From Acidobacteriota bacterium (GTDB taxonomy: Bacteria > Acidobacteriota > Terriglobia > UBA7540): a stretch of 9,179 bases of DNA. The DNA is taken from positions 1 to 9,179 of the forward strand of contig JAKAWN010000277.1 of NCBI GenBank assembly GCA_021827245.1. The letters are read 5' to 3'. The notes under the pieces are model-generated. The model had not been told where the DNA came from. It saw only the letters and a list, made by a program, of their open reading frames with translations, and searched no databases. Both the position numbers and the translations under genes were made by a program. Shown piece after piece: positions 6,653-9,179 of the stretch. How positions within the stretch are numbered: position 1 is the stretch's first letter; the number at the start of each line of letters is the position of its first letter.

Positions 6653-6669
6653 GACGGTTCGACTCCGTT
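6653..6669 (+). other. tRNA T-arm-like hairpin without a tRNA
   Basis: gacgg-ttcgact-ccgtt forms a 5-base-pair stem (one G-T) around a 7-base loop that fits the T-loop pattern TTCRANY. The following bases catagaa have no matching 5' acceptor strand at tRNA distance, and no D-arm or anticodon arm is visible upstream. It is not an intact tRNA. It may be chance or the remnant of a tRNA gene. Confidence 0.25.
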
Positions 6670-6743
6670 CATAGAAGTGTGCATTGGCAGACAGATGGCC
6701 GCAGGAAGTGTGCTGACTCTGCGCATGGTTGAGCGCGACAAGC

Positions 6744-6759
6744 TCACAACCAGTTGTGA
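6744..6759. promoter_or_regulatory. 16-base operator-like palindrome upstream of the RNase HI gene
   Basis: tcacaac-ca-gttgtga is a perfect inverted repeat with 7-base arms and a 2-base centre, 66 bases upstream of the RNase HI start. The form is that of a binding site for a dimeric helix-turn-helix regulator. A second perfect hairpin follows at 6771-6784 (gtcgc-agtg-gcgac). No regulator gene is adjacent, so the ligand is unknown. Confidence 0.4.
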
Positions 6760-6810
6760 CGTGTTGCTGCGTCGCAGTGGCGACATGGGTACAAACCTGA
6801 CGAACAGAGA

Positions 6811-6818
6811 GGAGGTGA
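6811..6818 (+). promoter_or_regulatory. rnhA: Near-perfect Shine-Dalgarno of the RNase HI gene
   Basis: GGAGGTGA lies 7 bases upstream of the ATG at 6826. It is the strongest ribosome site in the window, fixes the start, and shows that this gene is translated independently of the operon before it. Confidence 0.75.
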
Positions 6819-6825
6819 ATGAGCA

Positions 6826-7275
6826 ATGCAAGAAGTAACCATTGTGACGGACGGAAGTTGCATAGCTAACCCCGGTCCCGGCGGATGGGCGTGCATTCTC
6901 CGGTGCGGCGATCAGCAACGCGAGTTGAGCGGCAGCGACCAGGACACGACTTCCAACCGCATGGAGTTGATGGCTGCTATTGAAGGTCTGCGCGCACTTA
7001 GGGTGCCAGCCCGCGTGCGATTGGTCAGCGATTCAATGTACTTGAAGAAAGGCATAACGGAGTTCCTTCCCAGATGGAAGGCCAACGGCTGGGTCAAGAG
7101 GAATGGAGAGCCTGTAATGAATCAGGATCTTTGGGACCAGCTCGATCAGCTGGCACAGAAGCATATGATCGAGTGGGAATGGACAGCCGGACACAGCGAT
7201 CACGCCGACCAGACCCGCGCGGACCAATTAGCCCTTCAGGCTGCGCGTGCTCAGGCCGCTCAGCGGAAGGAATAA
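6826..7275 (+). CDS. rnhA: Ribonuclease HI
   Basis: 149 residues, close to the usual bacterial length of about 150. RNase HI cuts the RNA strand of RNA-DNA hybrids in the cytoplasm, removing R-loops and helping primer removal. The full catalytic set is visible: Asp9 in TDGSC, Glu47 in NRMELMAAIEGL, Asp69 in VSDSMY, His123 in TAGHSDH and Asp133 in RADQLA, each one position before its E. coli counterpart. The glycine-rich ANPGPGGWACIL loop and the substrate-binding region GITEFLPRWKANGWVKRNGE (76-95) are also present. The first base follows a strong ribosome site, and a 16-base palindrome lies further upstream. It is separated from the transfer operon by 392 bases and converges with the permease gene, so it is probably a separate, chromosomal-type gene. 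It could equally be carried by a mobile element. No broken features are seen. Confidence 0.96.
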   Translation: MQEVTIVTDGSCIANPGPGGWACILRCGDQQRELSGSDQDTTSNRMELMAAIEGLRALRVPARVRLVSDSMYLKKGITEFLPRWKANGWVKRNGEPVMNQDLWDQLDQLAQKHMIEWEWTAGHSDHADQTRADQLALQAARAQAAQRKE

Positions 7276-7380
7276 ACGACTCATGCGCGCCCGTTTGTTG
7301 CAACACCTTGTTGGCCTGCAAGTCGCAATGCCGTCGCATGCTTCCTAACCAATGCGCAATCAGTCGGTCCCTGAGTTCCT
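7276..7380. other. Short region between two convergent genes
   Basis: 105 bases separate the RNase HI stop from the permease stop. The only structure I see is tgttg-caaca-cct-tgttg (7296-7313), in which the central caaca can pair with either flanking tgttg. There is no T-run to make a standard intrinsic terminator on either strand. Confidence 0.4.
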
Positions 7381-9179
7381 TCATTCATAATGCAAGGCGA
7401 CCATCGAGTCCACCTTGCTGGCGCGCCGGGCAGGAATATAGCTGGCGGAAAGAGCGACTGCGGAAACCAGTAGTGCGGCTGCGGCAAACGACGGCAAATC
7501 AGTTGGTTTTACGCCGTAAAGATAATCGGACATCAGGTGACCAACGCCAAGCGCGCAGCCCAACCCTGTGGCCACGCCGGCCACCACTAGCTTCGCGCTC
7601 TGTCCGAGCACCAGGCGCGTCACATCCTCCGGCCGCGCTCCGAGCGCAATGCGAATCCCAATCTCATGCGTTCGCCGGCCGGCGTAATAGGAAACCACTC
7701 CATAAAGCCCGACCGCCGCGAGAAAGATTCCCAGCAGCCCTAACACGGCCGCTAGGAGAGCTTCGGCACGGTCCGCAAACAGAAATGAGCCCATGTAGCT
7801 TCTGAGCGTGACGGCGCTGGTGATCGGAACCTTGGGGCTAACTGAGCGCGCCGTGCTTAATACTGATTTCATAAGGGTCGGCGCGTAGCTCGCCGTTTCG
7901 ACAAAGATTGAAGCCTCGAACGAAAACGTCTGCGCAAAGGGAAAGAACATGTACGGCTCAGGGGCCTCGTGGAGGCTGAGGTACTTCCCGTCCTCTACCA
8001 CGCCCACGACCTGGTAGTGCGTCTTCTCAACGTCGATCCATTGGCCAACCGCATCCGCGTGCGGCCAGAAGCGCCGGGCCATGGTTTGATTGACAAGAAT
8101 TATCTTGGTGCTGTTAGGCCCGTCACTTTCCTCAAATCCGCGTTCCTGGACGATTCGCGTGCCCAGGGTCGGAAAGAATCCGGGGCTGATGATGTTGAAG
8201 CGGATGAGGATAGCTTTACCCGCTTCGTTCAGCGGGCTTCCCGGGACAAACACCTTCTTCATCTCGCCTCTCTCATAATTCGCCAGGGGAGGGCGGCGCG
8301 CATAGCTGGCGCGCCTCACGCCGGGCAACGTCTGGAGCCGCTCGGCGAGCGACTGGTAAAGCGCCATGCTTTGGCTCTTGTTGTATCCGTAAAGCTCGGG
8401 AGGCGCCATCGTGAGAATAACGACTTTCTTCCGCGTGTCAAATCCCGGCGGCACGGCCATCGTCTTCAATAGGCTCCTGAAAAGCAACGCCGAGCCCACC
8501 ATGAGTGTCATTGCCAGTGCGATTTCCCCGGCCACGAGCACCTGACGAAGACCCGGGGTTCCCTTCCGCCGACCATGCTCAAGGGCCTCGCCTTTAAGTA
8601 TAGGAACAAGGTCGCACCTCGTACCATGAAAGGCAGGGGCCAATCCAAACGCCAAGGCCGCAATCGCAGACGCGGCCACCGCGAACGTCAGGACTGCGAG
8701 ATCCAGCCGAACGTCAACGTGGACGCCAAGTTGTGCTGTGGACACCAACGAAGGCATCAGGCGAATCAGCCACCAAGCGATCGCCGTGCCTATTGCTCCA
8801 CCTAAGAACGCGAGTACACCGCTCTCGACGAGCATTTGGGCGATCAGCCGTCGGCGGCCCGCTCCGAGCGCCAGGCGAACCCCAATCTCGCTTCGTCGTC
8901 GCTCATGCCGCGCCAGAAGGAGCCCCGCGACATTCGCGCAGGCGATGAGCAGCACCAAACCCGGCAAGGAGAGCACGAGCATGACAAGTGGTAGTGTGTT
9001 GCGCGTACGGTCCCACTGCGATTCGAGCACGAACTTTCTGCCCTTGTCGCTGGCAGGATAGGCCAGCGCCAGACGGCCGGCGATTGTGTTCGCTTGCGAT
9101 CTAGCCTGCGCGACGGTCATCCCAGGACGTAGGCGGCCCACCACCGTGAACCAGCGATCCGCTCGCGCCTCAAATTCCT
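7381..9179 (-). CDS. ADOP-family (duplicated FtsX/MacB-type) ABC transporter permease, 5'-partial
   Basis: The minus-strand frame runs to the right edge: codons before the in-frame GTG at 9144 read EFEARADRWFT, which continues the protein naturally, so the start is outside the window. About 598 residues are visible. Family members have roughly 800 or more, so about the first quarter is missing. Counting from the GTG at 9144, the first FtsX domain lies at about 51-175 with ERRRSEIGVRLALGAG. A membrane helix at about 200-225 leads into a periplasmic MacB-type domain (about 230-450), with ISPGFFPTLGTRI and QVVGVVEDGKY. The second FtsX domain lies at about 460-580 with RRTHEIGIRIALGA, and ends PARRASKVDSMVALHYE. 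The repeated E-I-G-(V/I)-R-(L/I)-A-L-G-A motif marks the duplication typical of acidobacterial orphan permeases. There is no ATPase domain and no ATPase gene within the window. The substrate is unknown; macrolide or peptide export or envelope functions are typical annotations by homology. Confidence 0.93.
   Translation of the reverse strand, partial: EFEARADRWFTVVGRLRPGMTVAQARSQANTIAGRLALAYPASDKGRKFVLESQWDRTRNTLPLVMLVLSLPGLVLLIACANVAGLLLARHERRRSEIGVRLALGAGRRRLIAQMLVESGVLAFLGGAIGTAIAWWLIRLMPSLVSTAQLGVHVDVRLDLAVLTFAVAASAIAALAFGLAPAFHGTRCDLVPILKGEALEHGRRKGTPGLRQVLVAGEIALAMTLMVGSALLFRSLLKTMAVPPGFDTRKKVVILTMAPPELYGYNKSQSMALYQSLAERLQTLPGVRRASYARRPPLANYERGEMKKVFVPGSPLNEAGKAILIRFNIISPGFFPTLGTRIVQERGFEESDGPNSTKIILVNQTMARRFWPHADAVGQWIDVEKTHYQVVGVVEDGKYLSLHEAPEPYMFFPFAQTFSFEASIFVETASYAPTLMKSVLSTARSVSPKVPITSAVTLRSYMGSFLFADRAEALLAAVLGLLGIFLAAVGLYGVVSYYAGRRTHEIGIRIALGARPEDVTRLVLGQSAKLVVAGVATGLGCALGVGHLMSDYLYGVKPTDLPSFAAAALLVSAVALSASYIPARRASKVDSMVALHYE

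Larger units (their letters stand above)
6434..6825. other. 392-base stretch without a convincing gene, rich in short repeats
   Basis: No reading frame here gives a recognisable protein or a good ribosome site until the RNase HI gene. The stretch holds 11-base tandem repeats (6443-6475), an inverted repeat with 7-base arms, one G-T wobble and a 14-base spacer (6486-6513), and a repeated tgtgcgca (6551-6558 and 6596-6603). The second copy overlaps the palindrome gtgcgcac. A T-arm-like hairpin (6653-6669), an operator-like palindrome (6744-6759) and a small hairpin (6771-6784) follow. I could not find a convincing promoter pair. The region could hold an origin of transfer, the edge of an integrated element, or the promoter of the downstream gene. 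Confidence 0.5.

Noticed and set aside
6600..6677. A complete tRNA gene ending at the T-arm-like hairpin
   Set aside because: No 5' strand pairs with the presumed acceptor catagaa at the right distance, and no D-arm, anticodon arm or CCA end can be drawn.
6569..6838. Small plus-strand frame of 89 codons just before the RNase HI gene
   Set aside because: There is no good ribosome site, no recognisable protein features, and it runs through the palindrome and Shine-Dalgarno of rnhA; more likely chance.
7074..7805. Plus-strand frame of 243 codons across the RNase HI end and the permease end
   Set aside because: It overlaps two well-supported genes in wrong frames and has low-complexity Arg/Ser/Pro-rich composition.

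Overview
The window most likely comes from an acidobacterium (Acidobacteriota). The best taxonomic evidence is at the right end. It is a large permease with two FtsX-type domains and no ATPase, ending in a PARRASKVDSMVALHYE tail, which is the form of the acidobacterial duplicated orphan permease (ADOP) family. The DNA is moderately GC-rich and the genes carry good purine-rich ribosome binding sites where these are needed.

Positions 1-6433 hold eight tightly packed plus-strand genes that look like part of a conjugative transfer (type IV secretion) operon. In order they are: the 3' part of an unrecognised protein with a helical, coiled-coil-like middle; a strong stem-loop; an exported VirB9/TrbG-like protein; two small membrane proteins; a VirD4/TraG-type coupling ATPase with a complete P-loop and two N-terminal membrane helices; an exported or membrane-anchored coiled-coil protein; an unrecognised 178-residue protein; and a winged-helix plus nuclease-like protein of Replic_Relax type. 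The last is the best relaxase candidate. Several genes overlap (ATGA at 2158 and 4327, TGATG at 5670), as expected of one co-translated unit. The likely logic is that the relaxase candidate acts on DNA, the coupling ATPase feeds the nucleoprotein to the secretion channel, and the VirB9-like and small membrane proteins form part of the envelope complex. The VirB4 and VirB11 ATPases and the other channel parts are not in the window and would be expected upstream.

Positions 6434-6825 are a 392-base stretch without a convincing gene. It holds 11-base tandem repeats directly after the operon, several inverted repeats, a tRNA T-arm look-alike and a 16-base operator-like palindrome. It may contain an origin of transfer, an element boundary, or the promoter region of the next gene.

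Positions 6826-7275 encode a standard-length RNase HI with all catalytic residues. Converging on it from the right edge is the 5'-truncated ADOP permease (7381-9179, minus strand). These last two genes look like ordinary chromosomal genes, so the window may span the edge of an integrated conjugative element. No integrase or convincing attachment site is visible.
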